Assembly (NCBI GenBank): GCA_018398765.1
Contig: JAHBMJ010003638.1
Coordinates: 1 to 64,000, forward strand
Direction of reading: 5' to 3'
DNA length: 64,000 nucleotides
Origin: Chromera velia
Lineage: Eukaryota; Sar; Chromeraceae
Shown here: positions 1 to 11,749 of the stretch, piece after piece
Numbering within the stretch: the stretch's first letter is position 1
How the letters are laid out: the number at the start of each line of letters is the position of its first letter
Notes under the pieces: model-generated
Database searches by the model: none
Told to the model about the DNA's origin: nothing
What the model saw: only the letters and a program-made list of their open reading frames with translations
Made by a program: the position numbers and the translations under genes

Positions 1-327
1 CCCCCCCCCCCCCCCCTTTCCGTCTTTCGCTCTTTCCTTCCCTGCTTCCGCCTTTCCTTCCTTTAAAACCGACTGGTCATGTCACTTTTCTTCTACAGAG
101 TGCATACACTATGTGTTTGTTTTCCCTCTTTCTTCTTCTTCTTCTTCGGAATCGGCAGGCAGATGGACTGCAGAGATGAGAAGGATGGAAGGAACGAAGC
201 AAGGAAGGAAAGACGGAGAGAAAGAAAGACGTAACGAAAAACAAAAGTGAGAGGCGAAAGTCGAGGAAAGAGATGAACCCGAACAATCATTGTCTCACTC
301 ACTCCACGCACACACCGATCCACCCAC

Positions 328-2728
328 CTGTTCTCTATGCTCTCTCTGACTGAGTACCTCAGCTTCGCCTCGCGAGGGTCAAACACCAGATTTGCGTTCA
401 CGTTATCACGCAGCACGCGGACGTCCACCGGAACTGCAAGGAGAGAGTGAGTCAATTTGATTCGACGAAATATGCATTCCTGTCTGCAGTTCTGTGACCA
501 AAAGAAAGAGAACAAAAGGCACTCAGCGCAACCATGGAGACAACTAGTGAAAGCAGGGAGGGACACGGAGTTGCCAGCAGGTAGGCAGGCAAGTAGGAAG
601 GAGGCAGGGAGACAGGGAGCCAGGTGGAGACTCAGGCAGAATCTGGCATCAAGAAACAGAGGGAGAGAAGGCAGAAAGAATGGAGAGGCGCCCACAAAAA
701 AACCATGAGACCTGCTCAAACAGGAATGCACACACGCACGCACGCACACACACACACACACACACATGCATACATCCATTCTTCCCCGCTTACAGCCATT
801 TGTCCCTCCCTCTCAGAGACGGACGGACCAATCGACTGGCGCACGTATTCGGGTTGCATTTCGAGGAACTCTTTGACGACCTGTGCCACTCTGTCTTCCC
901 GCACCTTCCCCATGTTGTAGTTCCACGCGGTAGACCCTGTGCCTGTAGGCATGTGGGAAGGAAACAAGGACAGGTGGGAGAAACAAACGACACGAAAAAT
1001 GAAAAAAAGGACCACCAGACAGACATCAAAGAAAACCCACATGCGAGAAGCAAGAGAAACATTCACATTCTGTGTCCTACAGGCGGTGGACCCTGTGCCT
1101 GTAGCCATGGGGGTATGGGAGGAACGCAAGGACAAACAGTGAGGAGGAAAAGACAGTTGACGCTTTGGCGACCAATTTGATGTCCGCCCGCTTCTCGACC
1201 TGCTCCGACTCGCTCCCCTGCCTGTTTTTCATTTCCTGCTTTTGTGCCTCGGTATTTCTGCCTGTGTCTTTTGCAGACAAAGCAAACTGCGCAACGTGAA
1301 CCCCACGGCGCAAAGTGCGCGCGTCGCGATTGCAGCACGCGAAGGTATCGAGAAGCGTGGACGATGACAAAAAGGCAAGCAGAGCAGTTTCCAGAGAAAG
1401 AGAGAGGTGCATTGGAAAAACAAGAGAAACAGGGGCAGGAAGGGAGAGGAGGGAGACACGGAGAGAGTGGGAGGGGGGGGGCAAAGCAGAACAAGGCGGG
1501 GGCCAAAGGGCATTGGGTAAGATAGCGGTGAACCAACACAGCAGCAGAGAAGAGGGGGATGGAGCTGCAGGGGTCTGCTGGGTAAAGGGCTGGATAGGTG
1601 AAAGAACAACAGTTGGAAGGGGAAAGAATGAATGCATGTGTGAGAGCGTAGATCCATCTATCTGTCTTCCCGCTGATGCCGTCTATTTTCATCTGGTCCA
1701 TGGTACTCGTTTCTTTTCTGTCGGCCTACCTGTGCAGACAAGAATGCCAGAGTTCTTCTGCCGTTCGAAATCACTGCCGTCCACAGAAATCTCTGCGTAA
1801 AGTGTGGGGGCACACTCGACTTCTGCCACCAGCACATCGTTCAGAGGCTTGTGAGGCAGGACTCTCTTGTGCCCGTTCTCTGTGACAATCGTCACCTGGA
1901 TTCTTTGTCTCACGACTGGCGAGTAATCCCCCTGCATGATCCGATGGACTACAGACTCTATAGACTCCCCCTTTCTGTTGATACATAAACGCCCCTCAGA
2001 CCTCTCAGGATCCGAATTTATCCCGATGGTCATCGTGGCACCGTCAACAACGGAGGCAGCGTCAAGGAACGTGCCGTCTCCTCCGATCGAAACCACAGCA
2101 TCTCTTCCAACTGCGTGGCTTCGCTCAACGAAAAAAGCTTTCACAATCGTGGTCTGAACCTTGTACTCCTGCTCGAACAGCTCCAGAATCTTTCGCACAT
2201 TCTCTTTGTGTGCGACATACGTCTGGTGCATTCCGGGAAACTTCTCTCGTATTCGGTCATCCACGTACAATGGGTCGTGGAATTCATATCGTTTGTAGAT
2301 CTGCTGCATTTCAGCCTGATCATACAGGTACTGTTCGTACCGAGTGATCTTCTCGACCAGCAAGAGATTCTTGATCTCCGGCTTTCGGGGGACTGGGTAG
2401 GTCGTGGAAGCACCTTCCAGCCCTGCCAGGTGATCGAAAATGGGAGCCCTTGCAGGAGCAGAGCTGGGTGAAGGTGTGGCTGCGAAGGTCCGAGTGACTT
2501 CCTTCTTCTCCTCAAGACTGTTCGAAGCTCCATCGCTGCCGCGGGCCCCCAGCGAGGGAGCGCCGAGGAGCTTTGGCACTTGGCCAATGACGTAAGACTG
2601 TGCACGAGCCATGCGCCGCACAAACTGCAGCATATCTAACACATTCGAGCCTCACTGTCAGTCGGCAATAGAGGCAGCGACAGAGTGAAGCACTCAACGG
2701 CGCGCTTACCTGGTGATGGAAGAAGCAT
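328..2728 (-). CDS. NAD kinase, mitochondrial NADK2-like, 3' end incomplete
   Basis: Phosphorylates NAD(H) to NADP(H). Model on the minus strand: 2728-2710, 2635-1730, 942-829, 433-328; all junctions are GT-AG and phases agree. The main exon has the kinase motif GGDGTFLDAA and INSDPERSEGRLCI, the pattern of the NADK2 branch rather than cytosolic NADK. The third exon supplies the nucleotide-binding GTGSTAW; the fourth ends in REPIANR-like RESIENR, where NADK2 proteins continue for about 40 residues. That tail was not found in 1-327: a possible last exon beginning at 167 (stop at 77) does not resemble NADK2, so the true end may lie left of the window. The start at 2728 gives an Arg-rich, acid-poor N-terminus, compatible with organelle import (inference). 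A later in-frame Met is possible. Intron 942-1730 contains a duplicated acceptor segment. Confidence 0.85.
736..766. repeat. (CA)n microsatellite with CACG start
   Basis: Simple repeat inside the intron between the third and fourth NAD kinase exons. It creates spurious long Cys/Val open frames on the minus strand. Confidence 0.9.
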
Positions 2729-3570
2729 GGAGACACGAAAACCAGATACTGGCAAAAGACAGTCCTGAATTTCTAAACAGAAAGGGACCGCACATGCTGC
2801 TGGTCGCCCCAGACTCAATCAAATCACCGGATTTCAGGTGACAAAGGCTGAAGTGCGTGCTAGAACGACACCAGGGGGAATGGAAGAGACCCAATAGAGA
2901 AGATCTCCTGCATTATCTGGCCTTACGTCAGTCAGCAGTCTGATGACTCGATCTGATCACAGTCTGAGCAACACTGGGATCACCCCTGAAAGAATTCAGT
3001 CTTGCATGTCGGAGAGGGGAGAAGCTAGAGACTCTTATACGCGCTCATGCGTGCACCCCGCCCCCCGCACCCCGCGGCAAAAGGCCGCGGGATGGCCGCG
3101 CGGGGCGCTGAATCCATGCATGCAACAGCAGATCATTAATTTGCAACACGAAATTATCGAGAGATCGTCACTCAGTGCTCCTGAGAATCACGCATGCCCA
3201 TGATGATTCTCTTATATAGTCTCTCTATATAGAGCTCGGGTTTCTGCAAGTGTCCCTCAATCGGTTCCGTCCCGTGCAATCTGTCAACGGGCTTGTGAAA
3301 GCGGGCTCAATTTTCATATATCGATATTCAAAGGCCTGTGTTGCAGACACCGTCTACTTCTACATGCCCATATGTATGTATATATTGCTGTCTGACACAA
3401 GCAGTCTGTTCTGACTTGATCCGGCACTGAAACTGACGGCATCTGCGTTGCGGAAGCTCATGTTCGTCCGCTGAATTGATCTCTCTGCTCATTTTGGAGT
3501 CAGATGGAACTCAGTTCCTCCTGTCAGCACAAAAGCCCACCTCTGTCTGCCCCTTTGAAAAAGGCCATCT
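2729..3570. promoter_or_regulatory. divergent intergenic region
   Basis: Lies between the 5' ends of the minus-strand NAD kinase and the plus-strand membrane/MYND gene, so it probably holds both promoters. It also contains an upstream transcribed part of NAD kinase: a splice donor (GTAAGC at 2709) follows the short first coding exon, and the other two frames upstream of it are open but lack homology. A GC-rich block sits near 3055-3110, and short imperfect palindromic TATA-like stretches near 3212-3232. No core-promoter motif can be assigned with confidence. Confidence 0.4.
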
Positions 3571-6500
3571 TTGTTCAAGTTTTCGTTCCTTGACAGTCTT
3601 CTCGTGTCTGGAGGCGTAACGGATCGGACACAGTCCAGCAAAAAGAACCTCAGCGGCCGTACAATGGCCTGGTTTGTGGGCTTATTGAGTGTTTTCCTGA
3701 ATGAGGAGGAGATTTTGGTGTCCAGACGTTTTGCTGCAGCCGAACTCCAGACTTTGATCTCGCTGCTCTGCCAACTGCTGCTGATCCCCGTGCTTCTCCC
3801 TTTTTGGCCCTTTCAGTTCTGCTGGCAAGGGTACGATGGACCAAGAGACGCTGACTCTGTCAGCGACTGCGGAACAAGCACAGCGGATGACTCGGCGTCC
3901 GTTCGAACGGAGTCGTCTGGACACACGCGAAAGAATTTTTTGGTTGAAGGCGCAATGGGTGCAGCGGCAAAAGGCACACAGAAGGAGAAGAGTGACAAAA
4001 GTGAAGTGAGGGGAACAGAGGTGTTATTGCTCAGGTTGCTCTTTATCTTGAACTGTTGGGTGCTCGTTATCGGTTCGTTTGCGCTTCTTCTCTCCCCTGA
4101 CGGTTCGACTTTTGGCTTCTTCACTCGACTCGCACCAGCAGCCTGTTTTGGCGTCGGTGTCCGGAACCTGTGGTGGGAATCGGGGGGGGTGATGCAGTGG
4201 AGTCGACTTGAACTTGCGTTCGCTGGATTTTTGTTGGCTTTCTTCGCTCGTGGCTTCTGTTCGGGATTCGTCTGTCTTTTCGAGAGCGAGATTTGGCCTT
4301 CCCGTATAATCCTACTATTCCTGTTCGTCTGTTCGGCTCGTTTGTTTGACACTTTCATCTGGTCCGGCATTGATATGTTCCTCTGTGTCCACCAAATCGA
4401 CACTCAAATCGTCGGGTGGTGGAAAGGACCCGAAGCGGGAAGGAATGAGGTGGTGAGCCTTCAAATTTATCTCCAAGTGTTCCTTTTCCTCTTCAGGCTT
4501 GTCGTAAGCATCTTTGAAGGCCTGCCTCTAACGATTTGCTACTTCTGGCTGTTTCTTCCCGCTTTCGCTCTTCTCATAAAATGGCCCTGGAGTTTGGCCA
4601 TTCTCGTTGGGGGGTGGCTTGACTCCACACTGCTCGATGCAGCCTTCGGTTTCCTCTGGAATTGTTGTTTCGTGAGAGGCCCGTTTCAGAGAAGAGGAAA
4701 ACTAACGATTGAATTCCTGGCGCCGGGCTCTAAAAGAGTCTCAGGCCTTGGAGAGGTCAGGGGAGAGAAAGAGAGGAGGACACTAAAGAAAGTAGTTGAG
4801 ATGAGGTCCACCTTCCAGAAGACAGTGGACGGATGGTGCACGTCAGTAGGGGCATTTTTGCATTCACAGGGGGTCCAAACAGGGAGTAACCGTATATTTT
4901 GTCACCCTGACTGTAGAGGGGCTCCTCTGTTTTCAGTAGTTCGTCCTGGCGATTTTCTAACGGGCAGGCCGGCGTCCGTAGACTGGGGTGGCTTCACCCT
5001 CGGGTATCTTTGGGACTCGTTTCTCAGTCTTTCTGTGAAGGACACGTTGGAGACGGCTTTCTCCTTCCTCTACCAGATTGTGCTCTACTTTGTCCTTCTT
5101 CCCCTGGTCTGCTCCGCCCCTGAGAATCTGAATTCGATCGCTGTGGGGGGACATTGTGAAGAGAGGGGGTGGAAGGGGCAATCGTTTCCGAACCCTGAGA
5201 ACAAGAGCAGTGAATTGGAAGGGTCTGGACAGAGGGAGAGAGTCTGGGGAGGCGCGTATGACTTCGAGCAGCAGGAAGGAGATACGAAAGAGGGGAAAGG
5301 AAAGAGATTGTGCTCATTGCTGTCTGTTCTTCGTCGCTTGAACGGCATTTTTCTTTTGTGCTCGTTTGCTGGCATGCTGGTTTTCTGCGACGGTGGTTTG
5401 GGGGGGTCGAGTGGAGGAAGCAGCTTTGTTCGTTTGTTTGGTCTTCTCACCTCTTTTGTCGTTTTGGGCATTTGCGTCCGAAACGTTTGCTTCCCCTCCT
5501 CGGAGCTGATGAAGTTGAGTCGGCTTGAAGTGGCAGTCGTTGGGTATTTGACAGCACTTTTCCTTCGTCTTCTTTACTGGTTGCTTGTATCCTCTTTCGA
5601 TCGGGGGGGGAATCGAGTGTGCTTGGCACTTTGCCTGGCGATTCTTGCGTCTTTCTTGGTGACAGACCAAAGCAACCGCTGTTTTCTCCATTTTTTCTCT
5701 CTCCTGCTGATTTTGGCGTTCCTCTTCAAGTTCATTCCCCTCATGTCGATTCCCATTCCGGAATTGATCCCTATGCTGTTCAATCTGACAGATACTCAGT
5801 CCTGGGTTCAACAGACCAGAATGGGGAGGTCGGACTTTGACCACACCCCATGGAGCATGGACGGAATGGTCAACAGTGTCCAGTCCATGTCACTGTATTG
5901 CACTACGACCGTCACTTTTCTCACTCATCGGATGCTTGTCTTCAGCCTCATTTGTGAGTTTTGTTTGTACGTTTTGTGTTTGATCGACCTTCAAAAGGGG
6001 GGGGGGAAGGTCCTTTTCCGTTTTTTTTGTTCTGTCACCACATGTGCTTGGAGTCTGGTAATGGCGGTTGGCGATGTGTTCGATCTTTTTCTTTTGGACG
6101 GCCCACTGCGTTTTTTCTGGCATTCTTGTTTAAAGAGAGAAAGAATCCCTTGCAGTGGGCAGGAAGGACACGGAGGGTTGGCACAGACCGCCTATGTGAT
6201 TCTCTTGAACGGGGAATCGATTATCCACTTCAATGGATGGAGCCCTACACCCGCCCTGGAGTTTGGGGGAGAACAGCTGCAGGCAGCGCTCTCTGTGCTG
6301 TGTGTGCGGAGAAGAAAGATTGCACACTTCCTTGAGACGCTTTCCTTTTCTCTCCTCTTGCGTCTGGCATGGTCCTCTTTGGTCAGAGGGGGGGAGACAG
6401 TTGTTGAGTGGTGTGCATCTCTGTTGGATCTCCTGACGTCCGTATTGGTTCGTCTCTGTCCTTTCCGTCAGAGAGACCTCAATCGAGAGAAGACGGGGGG

Positions 6501-6836
6501 GGACTGCAGACTCGATATAGGGAGGGCAGGGAGAAAGAGAAAGAATCGAGAATCGCCCAAGGAGTGCAAGTCGGGGGGGCACACTGCTGCTGTGGAGCCT
6601 CCGAAAAAGTCTAATCCGTCTGAGGAACGTAGATGCGCTGCGTGTGGTGCACAAAGGCAGCAGGGTGGGAAGGCTGACAAGAAAAATACGGAGAGAGAGA
6701 TGGCACGGCCAAGACTGCGAAGCTCCTGAAATGCGAACCCTGCAAGAGGGGGGGTTTGCGCGTTTTCTACTGCGACAAAGTCTGTCAGAAGGCCGACTGG
6801 TCTCGGCACAAGAAGGTTTGCCTTTTGACGACCTGA
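3571..6836 (+). CDS. multi-pass membrane protein with internal duplication and C-terminal MYND zinc finger
   Basis: A 1,052-codon open frame (3571-6729) rich in hydrophobic segments, at least a dozen likely membrane spans, separated by polar, charged linkers. Two halves are related: around residues 196-225 and 636-665 the pattern VRN...SRLEL/SRLEV...GFLLA/GYLTA recurs, and WSLAILVGG...LLDAAFGFLW (about residue 340) pairs with WSLVMAVGD...LLDGPLRFFW (about residue 827). At the end the first MYND cysteine pair (CAAC, from 6634) is in this frame, while CEPC...FYCDKVCQKADW..HKKVC (6732-6815) is in another frame ending at TGA 6834-6836. A 35-nt intron 6665-6699 (GT-AG, phase-consistent) would join them; a frame error is the alternative. 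MYND fingers bind partner proteins. Function otherwise unknown. Confidence 0.65.
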
Positions 6837-7182
6837 TGGGATACGGATGGAATGGGCGTTCCAGCTTTGCAAATTGAATATGCACCCTTCTCCCTCAATC
6901 AACTTCTTTGGACAAGCAGGCATCGCCAGGCCAATTCGCTGTCAGGCCCTCCCTTTCCCAGCACCGACTTCTTCGCAAAGAGTCTCTTAGAATTCGTTTT
7001 GAACGCAATGCCATATCTTATGACAAGCAATCATATTAAAGAGAACAGCTTGAGTGACGAGTTTAATTTCTTTGCTCTCTTGATCTAGGCCGTGCACTAG
7101 ATAAAAAAAGAAAAAAACAACTAAGAAAACTTTTTTTTAATCGATTTTTTTTTTATTTATCAGTCTCTTAACTAGATAAACA

Positions 7183-7935
7183 ACTGTTGTTTAAGTGTTG
7201 TTTGAGTGTTACAAGGAGTGTTGCATGAAAAACAACTGTTGTTTGGTGGGTCAATAAATAAATAAAAAAATAAAAAACTAGCAAAACTTTTTTTTTCTTT
7301 TTTTTTTTTATTTAGCTAGTGCAAGGCCTAGCTCTTGATTCATTCAATTAATGAAGAAAAAATGGGGAAAAAAGAAAGGAAAATGCAAGATGATGTAAAA
7401 TCATGCATTCCAATTCAAAAAAGTGACTTAGAAGGGGGAAGCCCGGGAAGGAAAAGCTAGGTATGTAGATCGTAAGGCTCCCAAATGCTCCCAACTTTGA
7501 AAACCTGGCCCAAAGCTACAAATTTGACTGCCAGTGTCAATTTGACTTCAAGGTATCATATTTGTGAATCCAGTATGGGAGCTTCTTCTATAAAAAGCTA
7601 GACAAAAAGTTATTGAATGTTCTTTGATATTTTCTTTAACCTCATATTGTAGGAGATTACCCATACAGTTTTATGTTTTTAAAACATTATTATTTAAAAA
7701 TGTATAATTAAATGTGAATGTTAATTTGAACTTAATATAGACTTTATATATATATATCATATGTCTTATAGTTTTACTAGCTAGTAGGCCTAAAATTCGG
7801 CCGCTTTAGGTGAGCATTCGCTAGCGTGCTCCTAGCTTGCAATATGACATGAATGCTCACAGACTGAGACTGTCCTTTACTATTGGGACACGATGGCTGG
7901 CGGGTTAAGTCACCTCATCATCATCATCATCAGTT
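7183..7935. repeat. dispersed repeat, copy 1 (tRNA-like head, ATC tail)
   Basis: The block AACAACTGTTGTTTAAGTGT at about 7188 recurs near 34248. A second block, with GGCCGCTTTAGG (about 7799), CACGATGGCTGGCGGGTTAAG (about 7890) and (ATC)n, recurs near 32270-32330 and 34410-34500. The GATGGCTG..CGGTTAAG core resembles the A box of Ser/Leu tRNAs, so a SINE-like origin is possible; no matching B box is visible. Confidence 0.55.
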
Positions 7936-8483
7936 TATGTCTAACTTCAAGTTTTCTAGCAAGTTTTAATATTATTTAATTAAAGTATCTGAAATATGTT
8001 TGTAGTTCATCTAGCAGTTCATAAATTCATAATAGAAGGCTAGGTATAGTTTCAATATACATTATATTTTCTCAAGTTTGGAGATATAATATAAATACAT
8101 AATATAATTTAACTAAATTTAACTTCATACCCTTTCATACTATAGAATCAAAACATGAACCTATGCTTAGTTCTAGGCTTAGCTTAGCTTAATTTAGCTT
8201 AGCTGGTTTTCTCCCCACCGGCCGTCTACTTTAAATTTGCAGTAACTGCTGCACTGCATACAGCTATAGGTGTATCGAATAGAAGAGTCATTTAGCATCT
8301 TTCAGAACAAAGAAAACTGCTAAAAGAGCTAGTAAAAGAGCTAGACGATGATCATAATTAATCATAATAGTGATTCCCTGTCAAAATCTCAGTGTGATTA
8401 TCCTAAATGAAATTACTAGTGAGTTTGCACAATGATCTATAGATAATTCTAAGGATAATCACTAGGATAATCATCTGGTTATA

Positions 8484-8539
8484 TTATGATAAGAACCTAG
8501 AGAAGTATGTGCTCTTCAGATAGCTGAGCGCTTTAAGTT
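8484..8539 (+). repeat. 56-bp direct repeat, left copy
   Basis: Identical to 16358-16413 except for one T/C difference at 8521. The pair brackets the Penelope-like element and its neighbours. It could be a pseudo-LTR remnant, a long target duplication or part of another repeat. Confidence 0.8.
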
Positions 8540-9029
8540 CTCCTACGGTGCACCGTCTGTTGAGAGAGGACACGGTCTCCATCGGGTTAATCAATCATAC
8601 CCTCTTCCATGGATCGATCAACGTGATACATGCAAGCGAAAAAGACAAACATGTAAAGCACAAAAAATAAAATGCACGCAGAAAAAAGAAAAATCAAAAA
8701 AGCAAAAAAGATAAGTACATGCAGCTTGCTCACACCACGCGCACAATATATTTGTCCGGTACAGCACATCATCACAATGTCATATAGTTATGCGATCCCA
8801 GGATTAATAAACCACCCACGCTAGAGAACGCGCGTATCCCCCCTCCGTTCTGCCACTATCTTTTCTCTATCGCTGTAGGCTTTGTGTGCAAAGAAAAGCC
8901 GCAGGTGATGCAGGGCATCTAGAACAAATCAGTCGAAAAGTTTAGAAGTTATGCCTACAAGTTGGAATTCCATGCATTCAATTAAGTCAGAAGAACACAG
9001 AGTCTACATAACAACCCTTGCACACGCAT

Positions 9030-10892
9030 CTATTCACGAATTAGGAGAGGAGAAGCAGTGCGTACCACCCCACGTAAAAACGATCTATGCAAGAAAGAAA
9101 AGGACCATTGATATACCAGCAGCTCAGCAAATAAACACATCAGCGAATGCACCACAACCGATGCAGGGGCATTCGTCCAGAGTAACGTACGAGTAACATG
9201 CCCTAAAATTAAACCGCAATGCCCACCCCCACTTGTCATGTAAGAAAAGCCGTGAGCAAACCTACTCCTCTCAAGGGACAAGGATGACTTGCGAAAAATC
9301 GTGTCATCCCTTATACCTGAGAGACATTGAGCCATCGGCCCACAATTTGGGTTAGCAGACTCAAAAAGTAGGATCTCAAGTACACCTGGCAGGCAGGACA
9401 ATGACAAACCGAGCACTGTGCACCCTTCTTATCTCTCCAATACACAGCTAGAATGATAGAAGTCCTGGCTCTCCAAGGATGCTATGAAGGGGTCATCATT
9501 CAAGAAATAAGAGGACCGAGACCGGGCCAAAACTGACCTGTCATCCATGTACCGAGCCATAAACCATTTGTTACCCTTCCATCCAGAAATGCCAGCATTC
9601 ACAGCCCATCCTCTCTCTTTCCATGCAGCATAAAAACGAGCCCCTCCAGGAGAACAGGGGCACCCTTGAGGGAAGCTTTCCCGCTGCCCAACCCGCTTCC
9701 CTAATACAATAATCATATTGGAGACAAAGTCTACCAAGATAATCTATGGCAGCAAGTCGAGCGAACATACAAGAGAAGAAGGGTGGTTTGAATGTGACGA
9801 CAAGAAAGCAACCGGACGTCTCCATTTTGAGCGCAGTAACTATGACTCCCCCCCCGCCGAACCCGCAACCTGCAAATAAACAGGCCTTTCCTTTCTCAAA
9901 ACAACAAAACGATTCCTCCCCTGACTCTTCACAAGTGAAATGAATTCAAATAAAGAAGACAGAAAGTCAAACTGAGGGAGAGAAGGGAAATACGCTTTAA
10001 TATCATCCACCATAATAGATGTTCTTCCTGTAGGCCAGCGGGGAGAAAGTCGAACGACCGACACCCGGTCCGCACTCCTGCCAAAAGACCTATTGAATTC
10101 ACTCACCAACTCCTGAAAAGTAAAAACTGATGGAAGGTCAGCGTGCGGTAAGAAAATATGCAACAATCCATTCAAGGCCTTATACAGAAAAGAAAAAGGA
10201 CCCCGCCATGAATGCTTTGCATAAGAGACCAACGCACGGAACTTCAAGGAGGCCCAAGATGTAGGGACCTCACCGCCCTTTCCCCATAGTTTCCTCTTCG
10301 GCCACAAGATACCTGTACCTAATGAATGACCCTTCTCCGAGATACCTGTAAACTGCTTAAGAAACAGGTTCATCTCTGAAGATCGACTGGATTCATCAAA
10401 CAGCAACGCCTCTTTCAACCTCATGTCTCGAGGTGACAGATGAATATATGCAGAATTGGAGAAAAAAGCCCGACGCAAGCAAACAATATACATCCGTCTG
10501 CACATGAAAGCGAGATCTCCCCGAGACTTATCAACCGGCGTGATTGCCAGCCTGCTCTTCAACTCCTTCACAAACCTCCCCCCCCTTTTAGGCATACACG
10601 GTCCCTTCCTAGTCGTCTCCAACAACTTTGTCCATTCATCAGACAACGATACCCATTCAAATGGAAGCACACAAACGCCAGAGACCCTTCTCCCCCCTAT
10701 TATCCCCGACTTGCATCCTCCACCCAACACATGAGATAAAAAAGATAAGACAGAGCTCATTCTCTTGCGAGCGACCGACCAGGCCGCAAGCGAGGGCCAA
10801 AGCTTCGATCGCGAAGAGAAATTTAAGGAGAGAAAGAACTGACGCTGCAACCTGGGAGACAGAGACAGTAGGCAGCAGATATGACCTTGCAC
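9030..10892 (-). pseudogene. reverse transcriptase, Penelope-like, copy 1
   Basis: One continuous reading frame broken by three stops (TAG 9840, TAG 9738, TAA 9429) and no indel. Motifs in order: TPVDKSRGDLAFMC, LVSY (the LRPIVS-like block), DDIKAYFPSLP (motif A), FPQGCPCSP (motif B), ARYMDDRSV (motif C). The thumb-like C-terminal part aligns with the other two copies (LLWTNAPA.VVVHSL versus LLSCNAPARVFVDEL). Alignment with copy 2 puts the TAG at 9840 on a Trp and the TAA at 9429 on a Gln. The family call rests on overall motif spacing and on the endonuclease upstream; a phylogeny is not available here. Confidence 0.75.
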
Positions 10893-10897
10893 AGTTA

Positions 10898-11749
10898 CTG
10901 TAGCATAGTTGCCATAGGATAGTACATTGTACTATCGCATGCTACAATAGGATAGTACAGGAAGTACTATAGGTCGATCCTAAGTTGATTCTTAACTTGA
11001 TTTCATAGTTGGCCCTAGAACCTTCCTAGAAAAATCTATACAGTTCTGATCTAACTTCTAGAGAATCTATACAGTAATTTAACATAGTTAAGCAGCATAA
11101 TCATGAAGCATTAATCATAAAGCTTTGTAAATGTACACAGCGGTCAATCAATCAATCAATCGATCAAGTCAGTCAGTCATTCAGTCAGTCAGTCAGTCAG
11201 TCAGTCAACCAATGCTCTCTGGAAGACAGGGCACACCGCATGATGGAAACAGGATCAGTCTTTCTTCTGGCACCTCCTTGAACAGTAACGGGTGTAATTG
11301 TACCCAGCACACCGCATCATCAAGGCCGACACGTCGCCATAGTGCGTACACATCTTGCCCGCTTGACCTACAAGAAGGCACGGACCATCCTTCACGTGGA
11401 TGAGGAAAGGGTCGGAGGGACCATCGAAGCTCCGCTTCATGTTCCTCAAGAAGGTTCCCGACAAAAAACCTTCCTGTGCATGTGCCTGGAGGGACTGTAG
11501 GAACACAAACCAGCACTTTCCGGTATCGGGGGCACACCACGAATTCCCATTGGCGACAATACCCAGATCACCCAGTAGCTCATACTGGTCCCTCTCCATC
11601 GGATTCCATCCGTCATCGGACGTCCGGATCCACCGCTAATAGGATATTACTGATAGAATAGTATATTATACTATCGGAGTTAATGATATGGGTTCGAATA
11701 CAGTGGAATTCTACTATAGTACAGTATACTTTGGCAACTATACACAGTA
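10898..11749. mobile_element. TA-flanked terminal-inverted-repeat element carrying a gene fragment
   Basis: Ends CTGTAGCATAGTTGCC (from 10898) and GGCAACTATACACAG (to 11747) are inverted repeats, and each is bordered by the dinucleotide TA (10896-10897 and 11748-11749), the target preferred by Tc1/mariner-type transposases. The termini are AT-rich and foldable; the centre (11205-11640) is GC-richer and coding-like. The element is 852 bp, splits the Penelope-like element between its linker and RT, and encodes no transposase, so it is non-autonomous. Confidence 0.7.
11205..11599 (-). pseudogene. captured MYND-finger protein fragment
   Basis: Minus-strand frame with GKMCTHYGDVSALMMRCAGY followed by a Tyr-Cys-Ser pair and CQKKD before a stop. 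This is the MYND spacing (CxxC, CxxC, YCSxxCQ), but two zinc ligands are Tyr instead of Cys, and the Trp/His/Cys end is replaced by a stop. The rest (about 90 residues upstream) is not recognised. It sits wholly inside the TA-flanked element, which suggests capture of a host gene piece; the host has at least one other MYND gene (6.6-6.8 kb). It could alternatively be the element's own decayed gene. Confidence 0.55.

Larger units (their letters stand above)
6837..8823. other. AT-rich gene-free stretch with dispersed repeats
   Basis: No credible coding frame. It is AT-rich with poly-A/poly-T tracts and carries one copy of the repeat family described at 7183-7935. Beyond 8000 it has only short runs of AGCTTA-type simple sequence and the 56-bp repeat at 8484. 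Confidence 0.6.

Noticed and set aside
77-167. Terminal exon for the NAD kinase at 167-77
   Set aside because: Acceptor and stop exist, but the encoded Arg/Lys-rich peptide does not resemble the NADK2 C-terminus, so it was left out of the model.
7885-7935. Possible Ser/Leu tRNA 5' half (GATGGCTG..GGTTAAG)
   Set aside because: No 3' half, runs into an ATC repeat, and recurs in a dispersed repeat.
8484-8600. Hammerhead ribozyme, expected in some Penelope-like pseudo-LTRs
   Set aside because: A CTGAAGA core-like string is present on the minus strand, but no GAAA and no closing stems were found.
11131-11220. Tandem CAGT/ATCA short repeats near 11145-11210 as a CRISPR-like array
   Set aside because: Simple 4-bp repeats without spacers in a eukaryotic transposon; no CRISPR array anywhere in the window.
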